Assembly: GCA_946892075.1 (NCBI GenBank)
Contig: CAMPNZ010000016.1
Span: 1-26,622 of the forward strand
Source of the DNA: an uncultured Coriobacteriales bacterium
GTDB taxonomy: Bacteria > Actinomycetota > Coriobacteriia > Coriobacteriales > Eggerthellaceae
Direction of reading: 5' to 3'
DNA length: 26,622 nucleotides
In this document: positions 1-7,800 of the stretch, in pieces
How positions within the stretch are numbered: the first letter of the stretch is position 1
Layout of the letters: each line of letters starts with the position of its first letter
The notes under the pieces: generated by a model
Database searches by the model: none
The model's input: the letters and a program-made list of their open reading frames with translations, nothing else
What the model was told of the DNA's origin: nothing
Position numbers and translations under genes: made by a program

Positions 1-65
1 TGTGCAACAATAGCCGAAATTAGTACGGCAGATAAAAGTACAAGGGCAAGTGTTATGGTTTGCAC
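1..65 (-). CDS. N-terminus of a membrane protein (partial, cut by window edge)
   Basis: On the minus strand a GTG codon (63-65) follows an AGGA ribosome site (72-75) with 6 nt spacing and opens a frame that runs off the window without a stop. The 21 visible residues are (M)QTITLALVLLSAVLISAIVA, an almost pure hydrophobic helix, so this is a membrane protein start or a signal anchor. The style resembles the first helix of CPA1-type Na+/H+ antiporters, but 21 residues are far too few to name a family. It lies 220 nt downstream of the NYN gene on the same strand and may have its own promoter in that gap. Confidence 0.45.
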   Translation of the reverse strand, partial: MQTITLALVLLSAVLISAIVA

Positions 66-285
66 GAGAAGTCCTGTTCGTTGAAGTGTGCTGGCGTCGT
101 GCGCTTGCGGCAAGTGGTGTAGGAGCGTGTGGGTGGCAGATGCGCACTCCTACGTGCATTGCAATGTGCTGGTGGCGCCTGCTTGCGGCAAGCTGGCATA
201 GGCGCTGGCTCCACCCGGTTTGCAAACTGCAATTTCTCGCTTGAAGCGTATGGGTATGCAGCGCGCGCATATGCGCTGCGTTGCA
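66..285. repeat. Intergenic gap with an imperfect duplication and a short hairpin
   Basis: No gene is supported here. Two imperfect copies of a roughly 40-bp segment lie at 87-127 and 166-205 (period about 79 bp), sharing the cores TGTGCTGG and GCTTGCGGCAAG. A 7-bp stem, GCAGCGC (258-264) with GCGCTGC (273-279) and an 8-nt loop, sits just past the stop codon of the minus-strand NYN gene. It lacks a U-run, so it is at best a weak terminator or a transcript-end stabiliser. Confidence 0.4.
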
Positions 286-1926
286 CTATTTTTTACTGCT
301 GTCGCGCAGCGTTGCAAACATGCTTTTGTTTTTGTGCACAAGCTCGATGGTGCTTATATGCGCAAGTAAATCGGACAGTTTGGCGTAGGAATATGCTTTC
401 GGCTCAAAGTTTGGAACGCGCGTGCGAATAAGCTTTCCCAGCGCAGGAACCGAGATGGTTGCATTTTTGTGTTCCGCAACAAGCGAGGTGATATGTGCGC
501 TTAGGGCGTCAAGCGTGGGGAACGCCGCTGGTGCAGTGCTCGTTGGTGCAGATCCTGTTTGCGCGCTGCCCGCTGCTGGCGCGCCGCTACGTTGTGATGA
601 CGTGCGTGATTGCGCAGCAACGTGCTTGGCGCCTTCTTGAGTTTCAGCCTTGCCACTTTGCAGGCGCGGTTCGCGTCCATAACCATGCGCGCCATTGTGG
701 GCGCCATCGGCTTCGCTTAAGGCGTTTTGTGCTGTTACGGCGGTAGCTGGTTTTGTGCTTGCTGTTTTGGAACGTGCCGAAGCGGCTGTTCTTCCGCCTG
801 CTTTTCTGGAACGTAGCGGCGTTGCAACACGTGGCGTTCCTGGCGTTTCGGCTGCTCCAGCGCTGTCTGCGCCTTCTTGTGCCTCTGCCGCTATCGTTGT
901 TCCTGCAGTTCCTGATACATGCGTCGAAGCCACTTGTGTGTTTTCGCTGGTAAGGCTACTTGTTCTGCGCAGCGTACGCGTAGCGCGCACCACGTTGACG
1001 CTTTCTTCCTTACGCGCTTGATTCTCATGCGCTGGTGTGGCTACTTCTTGCTTTGATGTAGCATCGCTTGGAGTTTGTTGCTTTTGACGTGCGGGAAGTG
1101 TGTGCGTTGTTCGTGCAGTTGCTGGTGCTTGCGGCTTAGGTTTTACTGGCGCAGCTTGTGCGTGATGCTGTTTGTTCGTGTGCGTATCAGCCAGTTCTAC
1201 CAGCATCGTTTTGCCTGATGAAACAAGTTTTATGCTATTAAATTCCGCAAGTAGTTTGCTTAGCTGATTGGTGCCATAATTGCGCACATCGAAATCGGGA
1301 TAGCGCTTTACAAGGCGACTGCCAATTTCGCCAAGGCCTGTTTCTCGCTCTTTGTTCATGTTATCGGTAACAATATCAATAATGGTTTTCTCAATCTTTT
1401 TGCGCGACAACACAAGCTGCGTATTTTGAGCGCTATGGCCATTTTTTTGTTTCGAGACGTCGTTTTTGCTGACGTCTTCTCCCAGCAGCACTTCAAGGCA
1501 TTTGAACACATCGCACGCCGTTCTAAACGGCAGGGGAGTTTTGTTTTCTCCGGCCCCGATAACCATCAGGCCCGCTTCACGAATACGCGCAGCTAAACGC
1601 GTGAAATCGCTATCAGAAGACACCAGGCAAAATCCGTCGACAGTTTTCGTGTACATGATGTCCATAGCATCAATGATAAGTGCCGAATCGGTTGCATTTT
1701 TGCCCGTTGTGTAGCTAAATTGCTGAATAGGCGTTATGGAGTTTTCCAGCAGCGTGTCTTTCCATTTTGCATGAAGCGTGCTGGTCCAGTCGCCATAGAT
1801 GCGTTTGTACGTGATAATGCCGTAATTTGATAGTTCGTCAAGAATAACGCCAATGTATTTAGATGACACGTTGTCAGCGTCAATGAGCAGTGCAAAACGT
1901 TTGTCTGAAGAATTTTTTTGCTCCAA
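286..1926 (-). CDS. NYN-domain ribonuclease-like protein with two OST-HTH (LOTUS) domains
   Basis: 546 residues starting at TTG (1924-1926), chosen because GAGGAG (1933-1938) sits 6 nt upstream and no ATG is suitably placed. Residues 10-145 are a NYN (LabA/DUF88, PIN-like) nuclease domain; the acidic metal-site residues expected for the fold are visible at D16, D18, D80, D86 and in SSDSDF (D105, D107). Residues 174-246 and about 469-546 are two OST-HTH/LOTUS modules, each with the SxLxxLL..F..I.LV pattern, a domain thought to bind RNA. They are joined by about 220 residues of Ala/Thr/Ser/Gln/Pro-rich, apparently disordered linker. Known family: NYN plus OST-HTH proteins are widespread in bacteria, mostly uncharacterised, and predicted to act on RNA. 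Inference: a cytosolic RNA-processing or decay nuclease. Its substrate cannot be read from the sequence. It appears monocistronic. Confidence 0.88.
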   Translation of the reverse strand: MEQKNSSDKRFALLIDADNVSSKYIGVILDELSNYGIITYKRIYGDWTSTLHAKWKDTLLENSITPIQQFSYTTGKNATDSALIIDAMDIMYTKTVDGFCLVSSDSDFTRLAARIREAGLMVIGAGENKTPLPFRTACDVFKCLEVLLGEDVSKNDVSKQKNGHSAQNTQLVLSRKKIEKTIIDIVTDNMNKERETGLGEIGSRLVKRYPDFDVRNYGTNQLSKLLAEFNSIKLVSSGKTMLVELADTHTNKQHHAQAAPVKPKPQAPATARTTHTLPARQKQQTPSDATSKQEVATPAHENQARKEESVNVVRATRTLRRTSSLTSENTQVASTHVSGTAGTTIAAEAQEGADSAGAAETPGTPRVATPLRSRKAGGRTAASARSKTASTKPATAVTAQNALSEADGAHNGAHGYGREPRLQSGKAETQEGAKHVAAQSRTSSQRSGAPAAGSAQTGSAPTSTAPAAFPTLDALSAHITSLVAEHKNATISVPALGKLIRTRVPNFEPKAYSYAKLSDLLAHISTIELVHKNKSMFATLRDSSKK

Positions 1927-1986
1927 AGTATGCTCCTCACGTGAACTTGAGGCGTTCGTCGTTGATTGTTTTTGCTTGTCAGATAT

Positions 1987-1992
1987 AGTATA
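1987..1992 (-). promoter_or_regulatory. Probable -10 element of the NYN gene
   Basis: The minus strand reads TATACT, close to the TATAAT consensus, about 60 nt upstream of the TTG start. No good -35 hexamer lies 16-18 nt further up, so only the -10 is called. Confidence 0.35.
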
Positions 1993-2178
1993 CCGACTTT
2001 AGTGCGCTGTGTTTGGGAAAGTTGCATAATTCTACAAAGAGTATTGATACAGCGAAAAAGCGGTGGGAACGCGGTGTGCGGGTGCGGGAAAGCGCTGGCA
2101 AATGCCCGAAAAGCAACGAAATGAGCTTTGCGCGCAACGAAAAGTGGAATTCGGAAAAAGTGGTGAAAAGGGAAGTGG

Positions 2179-2254
2179 TGGTGGACCGTCGGGGACTCGA
2201 ACCCCGGACCTTGGGATTAAGAGTCCCCTGCTCTACCAACTAAGCTAACGGTCC
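2179..2254 (-). tRNA. tRNA-Lys (CUU)
   Basis: The minus strand folds as a complete cloverleaf. The acceptor is GGACCGT/ACGGTCC, with a D-arm around TTGGTAGAGC, an anticodon loop CUCUUAA (anticodon CUU), and a T-arm with loop GGTTCGAGTCC. The discriminator is A (2182) and the 3' CCA is encoded (2179-2181). The mature body without CCA is 73 nt. One anticodon-stem base pair looks mismatched (G27-A43). It follows tRNA-His by about 90 nt on the same strand and probably shares its promoter. Confidence 0.95.
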
Positions 2255-2343
2255 AAAGTAGTGCACTTTCATGAATAATGCACAGTGTAAAACATTGTAA
2301 TTCATGTTTTGTTTTGCGCAAGTACTTATTTGAAATAAGTTTC

Positions 2344-2420
2344 TGGGGTGGATGATCGGACTCGAACCGACGACCTCCAGAGCCACAATCTGGCGTTCTA
2401 GCCAACTGAACTACACCCAC
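2344..2420 (-). tRNA. tRNA-His (GUG)
   Basis: A complete cloverleaf on the minus strand. The acceptor GTGGGTG pairs with CATCCAC, the anticodon loop contains GUG, and the T-arm loop is GGTTCGAGTCC. C73 and CCA are encoded (2344-2347). The base before G1 is G (2421), which can supply the G-1:C73 pair that marks histidine tRNAs, so RNase P is expected to leave one extra 5' base. Confidence 0.96.
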
Positions 2421-2437
2421 CAAATGCGCAAGCAAGT

Positions 2438-2466
2438 ATTTTATAGATTATTGCTGCAAAAAGCAA
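2438..2466 (-). promoter_or_regulatory. Promoter of the tRNA-His/tRNA-Lys unit
   Basis: The minus strand carries TTGCTT (2461-2466) as -35, a 17-nt spacer and TAAAAT (2438-2443) as -10, ending 17 nt before the tRNA-His 5' end. Spacing and position fit a sigma-70-type stable-RNA promoter. Confidence 0.6.
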
Positions 2467-2544
2467 GTAGCTTGCATAAATTTTCTTTCTGCTAACGTAA
2501 ACGAGCTGGCCAAGCGTCTATTTACAAGCTTCATTGACGCGTGA

Positions 2545-2665
2545 GTGCACCGCGTTGCCACGTTCCCAAGCGCGTGTGTGCTCTCAGCACGTTTGAGCAC
2601 CGTTACGTTTCCACTCGCATACGCTCCCACTCGCACGCGTTCCCGCACACCGCAACGTTTCATAC
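2545..2665. repeat. Degenerate 16-bp tandem repeats in an intergenic gap
   Basis: Between the tRNA promoter and the terminator at 2688 there is no supportable gene. The DNA holds about four loose copies of a 16-bp unit, ACGTTTCCACTCGCAT, beginning near 2605, 2621, 2637 and 2655. Weaker relatives of the ACGTT(C/T) core lie at 2560 and 2589. Copies match at only part of their positions, so this is an old or selected array rather than a recent expansion. Confidence 0.5.
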
Positions 2666-2687
2666 CATGAGCCACCACATAAAAAGA

Positions 2688-2713
2688 GCACCTTGTATTT
2701 GGGTACAAGGTGC
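2688..2713 (-). terminator. Intrinsic terminator of sstT and/or the structured RNA
   Basis: A perfect 10-bp stem, GCACCTTGTA (2688-2697) with TACAAGGTGC (2704-2713), has a 6-nt loop. Read on the minus strand it is followed by TCTTTTT (2681-2687). It is the first strong terminator after the sstT stop codon on that strand. Confidence 0.82.
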
Positions 2714-2822
2714 CTAAATAAGAACCGACTGGTGTGGGTTTGGGAAGGTTGATTAGAGGAAGGTAATCAATTTCCAGTGGTTCTTCGGATACACAACATC
2801 CACATGTGCAGTAGCTTAGCAA
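2714..2822 (-). ncRNA. Structured RNA element, possible sRNA or sstT 3'UTR
   Basis: The minus-strand transcript just before the terminator can fold well. An outer stem pairs 2722-2732 (GAACC, bulged G, ACTGG) with 2774-2783 (CCAGTGGTTC), 10 bp with one bulge. It encloses a second 7-bp stem, TTGATTA (2749-2755) with TAATCAA (2764-2770), with an 8-nt loop. A small 4-bp stem, GGAT/ATCC, lies at 2787-2801. No known RNA family is recognised. A TTG-start frame (MLSYCTCGCCVSEEPLEIDY...) crosses the region and runs through the terminator hairpin with almost no ribosome site, so I do not call it a gene. It may be a processed 3'UTR of sstT or an independent small RNA. Confidence 0.45.
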
Positions 2823-2885
2823 GTAAACCTGAAAGCAGTCTTAAAGAAATGCGCTCATTTTAAAAATGATTCAAAAATTTTTGGC

Positions 2886-4187
2886 TCATTGTTCTGAATT
2901 ATGGTTTGAGCCATGGTTTGATTCATCGTTGTTAGAAGCACTTCCAAGAGCTACACGGTCTTTTCCCATTACAAAATCAATGCCGCGTTTTTGCCACTGG
3001 CGATATTCTGCCGCAGCGGTAAACAGCACGTCAGAAGATGAATTAAGCGCCGTTTCACACGAATCTTGGATGACGCCAATAATAAGCCCAATGGCAACAA
3101 CTTGCATTGCAACGTCGTTAGAAATACCAAACAGCGAACACGCAAGAGGGATAAGCAGCAGCGATCCGCCAGCTACGCCCGATGCACCAGCAGCGCTGAT
3201 AGCGGACAGCACCGACAAAATTACAGCGGTTGGTAGGTCGACGTGGATTCCCATGGTGTGCGCTGCGCACATTGCCATAACAGAAATTGTTACCGCAGCG
3301 CCTCCCATATTGATGGCAGAGCCAAGTGGAATGGACACAGAGTAGTTGTCTTTCTCGAAGCCAAGCTTTTCGCATAACTCCATGTTAACAGGGATATTTG
3401 CCGCTGAAGAACGCGTAAAGAACGCCGTTAAGCCCGAGTCGCGCAAGGTGCGCAGCACAAGGGGATAGGGGTTGTGGCGCGTGATTACAAACACGAACAG
3501 CGGGTTTACAATTAGCGCGATAATTAGCATGCACGCCACCAGCAAAACAATCAGTGCACCGTATTGTGTAAAGATTTTCAATCCGTTGCTTGATACTGAC
3601 GTGTACACAAGTCCTAAAATACCGAACGGGGCGCAGTTGATAATCCAATGAACAATTTTTCCGATAGCGTTTGAGATGCACTCAAACATGTTCTTGGTGG
3701 TGTCGCGTGACATGCGCAGTGCAATTCCAAGCAAGATAGCCCACGACAAAATGCCGATGTAATTGGCTTTCATAAGCGCTTCAACAGGGTTTACAGTAAT
3801 GTTAAGCACCAGGGTGTTCAGTACTTCGCCGATGCCTTCAGGCGAGGATTGTTGCGCGCCACTTACCTGAGCAAGCGTCAGCTCGATAGGGAACGCCATT
3901 GCCGCAATAACAGCAACAAAACCGGCTGCAAAGGTGGATAATACGTACAGGATCAGAATAATTTTCATGTTCCCGGCTGTTTTCGCCTTAGCGAGTGCAC
4001 TAATGACCAGGAAAAACACGAGAATTGGCGCTACTGCTTTCAGCGCTGCAACAAACAGTTTGCCAAGCAGCTCAATAAGATAGATGTGCGCCGGCGCAAA
4101 TACTCCAAGCAGCGCACCTATGAAAAGGCCCAGAACAATACGCAAAATAAGATCGATATTGTTCCATTTTTCAATGATAGTTTTCAC
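2886..4187 (-). CDS. sstT: Serine/threonine:Na+ symporter SstT
   Basis: 433-residue polytopic membrane protein of the DAACS (glutamate transporter-fold) family that imports L-serine and L-threonine with Na+. The GTG at 4185-4187 is the start because AGAAAGG (4194-4200) lies 6 nt upstream; the open frame extends to 4394, but that extra part is not membrane-protein-like. Helical hairpin 1 reads TRSSAANIPVNM and helix 7 has INMGGAA. The core of helix 8 is QDSCETALNSSSD: Asp and Asn of the substrate site are kept. The position holding Arg (GltPh R397) in acidic amino acid carriers is Glu, as expected for a carrier of neutral serine/threonine. It is monocistronic and divergent from the BTAD regulator; the L-serine dehydratase at 23490 could use its cargo. 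Confidence 0.93.
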   Translation of the reverse strand: MKTIIEKWNNIDLILRIVLGLFIGALLGVFAPAHIYLIELLGKLFVAALKAVAPILVFFLVISALAKAKTAGNMKIILILYVLSTFAAGFVAVIAAMAFPIELTLAQVSGAQQSSPEGIGEVLNTLVLNITVNPVEALMKANYIGILSWAILLGIALRMSRDTTKNMFECISNAIGKIVHWIINCAPFGILGLVYTSVSSNGLKIFTQYGALIVLLVACMLIIALIVNPLFVFVITRHNPYPLVLRTLRDSGLTAFFTRSSAANIPVNMELCEKLGFEKDNYSVSIPLGSAINMGGAAVTISVMAMCAAHTMGIHVDLPTAVILSVLSAISAAGASGVAGGSLLLIPLACSLFGISNDVAMQVVAIGLIIGVIQDSCETALNSSSDVLFTAAAEYRQWQKRGIDFVMGKDRVALGSASNNDESNHGSNHNSEQ

Positions 4188-4239
4188 GTGTAACCTTTCT
4201 CGCAAGAGGTATGTGCTTGGTACAGTGTAATGGCTTTTT

Positions 4240-4279
4240 ATAACAAGAAATGTTATCAGCTTATTACGATTTGTGATAA
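4240..4279. promoter_or_regulatory. Operator-like inverted repeats upstream of sstT
   Basis: A perfect 6-bp inverted repeat, ATAACA (4240-4245) with TGTTAT (4251-4256), has a 5-nt gap. It overlaps a second one, TTATCA (4253-4258) with TGATAA (4274-4279). They lie 53-92 nt upstream of the sstT start, where the promoter should be. The AT-rich sequence offers several possible -10 boxes and I could not choose one. Confidence 0.35.
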
Positions 4280-4280
4280 G

Positions 4281-4797
4281 AAACACGCTGAAGCCATTGG
4301 TACAGCGCATCCATGCATAAGTAAAACGCGCACGCAGAAACGCTGTGTGTACATAGTAGCGAAAAAATTCTTGTTCGTATGGCAGATTTTTCAAGAGGGA
4401 GAATTTTGGCTTTTAACGGACATATCCGGTGTTACGAATACTATTTGTTGTGTGCAGGCATGCGTCTGAACTGGGTGGCGTATTTTTTTGTACATAAAAT
4501 TGGTATTTTTGCAGTTAGTTTATGGATATACGCATATTTTTTTAGATTTGCGTCGTTTGCAAAAAGATTATTTTTTTGTTTTGCCGTGTTTAACGCTGCG
4601 CCGCACTACGCAAAATATAAAGCTTTACCTGGCGTTTTCTATTCTATACATTCAATCACGTTCACAAAAATTGCGCACAAAACTATTGCTAAAAAGGTTT
4701 TTTATCGAACAAATAATCGTTGCAAGGTGCAATTCTCGCTTGAATAACATTTCGCTACTTGATATTTTTTGCGCACTTTTTTGCATCTGAGATAAGA
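4281..4797. other. Long AT-rich intergenic gap with spaced T-tracts
   Basis: About 520 nt with no gene I can support; the frames here lack ribosome sites and homology-like features. The stretch is visibly more AT-rich than its surroundings. It carries T7 runs near 4482, 4537 and 4570 plus T5/A5 runs between, a pattern that can bend DNA. A short palindrome CGGACATATCCG lies near 4418. It separates divergent sstT and the BTAD regulator, so it likely holds regulatory sites for one or both. Confidence 0.4.
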
Positions 4798-4810
4798 GAA
4801 AGGGGCACCT

Positions 4811-7800
4811 ATGACTTGCTATCTTGAAGCATCACTTTGTTGTGGTGATGCGCCTGCACGTTTAGCACAACTGAGCTATGTTACGCGTCCGCACTTAATT
4901 ACAAGCTTACTCCAAGAACGAAATGTAGCACGCTTTATTGTTGCTCCCGTTGGATTTGGAAAAACTTCGCTTGCCTACGAGTACTGCAAAACTGTTTTCT
5001 CGTTTAAGAACCTGGCGTGGTTTGATTGCACAAATCCTCGATTTTTGCGCGACTTAGACAACAAGAGGCTTGTGGAATTTATCTTGGATAAGCACCTTGA
5101 CCTAAAGCTTGTAGCATTTGACGACCTGCCTCTTCTTGATGAAAGTCGCCAGAACGCGTTTTCGCAATGCATTGATGCGTGCATTGAAAGGCATATTGAA
5201 GTGCTGGTTACATGCGAGCCGTCATGCGATGCTTACGCAAGCTTGCAGAAAGATCGTCTGTATCTTCCCACGTCGTGCCTGCTGTTGACAAACGAAGAGC
5301 TTGCGAATGCTCAGCGACGCCTTCGACACATTTGCTACGATTACGAAAGCGTCCACGACACCACGCGTTTGTACATCAAAGGCAGGCCGCTGCGCTCACG
5401 CCTTGAAGGCAGCGCAAACGCTGAAGAACGCACGCCTGACGCTGCGCAAGTTGATGCGCTGTCGCAAGTTGATGCGCTGTCGCAAGTTGATGCGCTGTCG
5501 CAAGTTGATGCGTCTGCACACAAGAACGATGCCTATCGATTGTTTCAACGCATTCCCCAGGTGTGTTGGCGCTATAACGGGCATGCTTCTCGTGACTTTA
5601 TTGAAGCATGTTTGCGTGCTGCGCGCGACAAAAAAGAACTCTTCGCGCTGGTAACGCTTTTCATTGTGCAGCGTGCGCCGCTCTGTCAGCTGGAGGACAT
5701 TGTGTCAATTGATGCTGACTGGCTTGCTGATTTTGCGCGCGTGTACGCGTTTGTTGACTATGATACTCAAGTACGCGAATTTGAAACGCTGCACGCCGAT
5801 GTATCGTGTGTGTTGGAAGCGTTTAGGCATGTTCTTCAGCCCTCAACAACACGTTTTAGCGTACACGGCAGTGATCTGCGTGATTTTCTTTCGCTATCGC
5901 ATTGCGCAAACGTACATGATTATTTCGAGCTCATCAGCGATGTTTTGTGCTCTCGTAATAATTATGCACGCGCTCTGCAATGTCTGCCCTATGGATTTTC
6001 CCTTCAAGAACAGTTCGAATGGTGCTTGCTGCGTAATAAGACGCTCATTGAGCAGTATTGCTTAGCCGACTCGTTAGTGCTGCTTGAAAACGTGTTGCCT
6101 CATGTAGATAAGCATAAAGCGGAATGTATGCTGATGTGTGCCGAGCGTCACTTCTATTTCGCGCATTACAAACGCGTGCGCGCTTTAGCTTCGCGTGTGT
6201 TGCATGACAAGGACGCTTCTTCTGAATTAAAACTTGCTGCGCTGAACTTATATATGGGTAGCGGTGGACGTCTGTGCGCGCATCGCGATCAGTGTGATTC
6301 TGAATTTCATGACGAACACTTCGCTGACGTATATTTTGACGAGCCGATTGGCGCATTTACGCACGATACGTGCGTTGGCGTTCTTTCACATGATGCCTGT
6401 GAGGGTGCATTTTCGCATAACGAACGTGCTGATGTATGTACGCTTGACGATATTGAATTTGCTGCTGAACAGGGAACATACGCCATGCTTGAATCGTTTG
6501 TATCCAACAAAGCTCCGAAACTTGCCTTTAGGCAGTCCCAGGCGATTTTCGACGATTCACTGTATTGGTGCGCGTTGGTGCTGGTGAAAATTGCAGGAAC
6601 GCTCACGCAGCTGTATCATGAAGGCTCCTTGGTGCACCATTATAATGTTGATGATCGTATTCGCCAGTTCATGCACCTTGCGTGCTTGAAGGAAATTCCG
6701 GCAGCACAAGCGTTTATTGCGCGTGCGTTTTCAAAAGAGATACGTTATATTACTCCGTTTTACGCCTGTTTGGGGCTTGCGTACTGCGCCTTGTGCAAAG
6801 AAAACAGCATGTTTCCTGCACGTTTATTGAACGCACGTACCTGCTGTGCGCTGCACGATTCACATGTGTTGCTTGAGTATGAACATATACGTTTTCAAAA
6901 AATGTCGCCGCGCCCTCCCGCGCACGTGTTGGAAACGCCACCCAGCCCGATTGATTGTTCTCCCTGTTCAGCGGGTTGTCGCATCAAACATGAGCCTGAT
7001 ACATATACAGAAGCGCACTGCGAAGATACACCCTGCGCCACCAATTTGTACCCGTATACCTCTCAAGGAAGCGTGCTGTTGAACGCTCATGCTTCTGATA
7101 TTCGCGCGAATATTTTGTATAATCCTCTCGTGCAGCGCTCGGATGCTCCTTCGCGCACAAACGAACCTGAGATTGACGACTCACCTGCGTATGACGCGCC
7201 TGCGTACGACGCAGCAAATGATGTAACTGGTGCGGGAGCGCCCGTATTATCGGTTCATATTTTTGGTAGATTTCGTATAGTGTGCAACGGTATCGAAGTT
7301 ACTGAGCAACTGTGTAAGCGCCACAAATTGCAAACCTTATGTGCTATTTTGCTGCTTAATAAAGAGAAGGAAATCCCAAAAACGGTATTAGCTCAGCTGC
7401 TTTGGCCCGAAAGCTCGATTCCTACCGCGCGCAAAAATTTATATTCGCTGTGGTCGGTTCTTATTCATGCACTTTCACTTTCTGATGGAAGCTGCCCGTA
7501 CTTTACGCGCAGCACGCATGCGTATGCGGTCAATAAGGCGCTTGTACGCTGCGACATTGACGAGTTTCGAATGATGTGTAGCGATTTTCAACAGGGAAAA
7601 TTTGATCAGGCGCGCTGGAAACACTATCTTAATGTGTTGGGCGAAGATTACCAAGATGTGCTTATGCTTGGAGAATACGACAACACCTACGTGATACGTC
7701 AGCGCGAAACGTGCCGTGCAAAACTCATTGAGGCGCTTATGTGTGCAGCTCAGATGCTGTATTCTGCGGGAGATTACATGGCTGCGGCGGCGTGTGTAAG

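Noticed and set aside
2013..2248. Plus-strand short frames containing RRGLEPRTLGL or SGTRTPDLGI
   Set aside because: Classic false translations of the antisense of a tRNA gene (tRNA-Lys here).
2747..2783. Small plus-strand peptide after AGAGGAAGG
   Set aside because: Only an ATT codon is at the right distance and the frame ends within 15 codons; the sequence is better explained as the loop of the minus-strand RNA stem.
4188..4394. Upstream extension of SstT (69 extra residues)
   Set aside because: The GTG at 4185-4187 has a strong ribosome site at proper spacing, and the extension is not typical of the family and overlaps the promoter region.
4488..4790. Hydrophobic 100-codon plus-strand frame (YIKLVFLQLVYGYTHIF) in the AT-rich gap
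   Set aside because: Start would be TTG without a ribosome site; T-rich DNA gives Leu/Phe/Ile-rich translations by chance, and it overlaps the regulator's leader.
5341..5584. Minus-strand frames with repeated CDSAST or LRQRIN units
   Set aside because: They are the antisense readings of the 18-bp repeat in the BTAD regulator, with no ribosome site.
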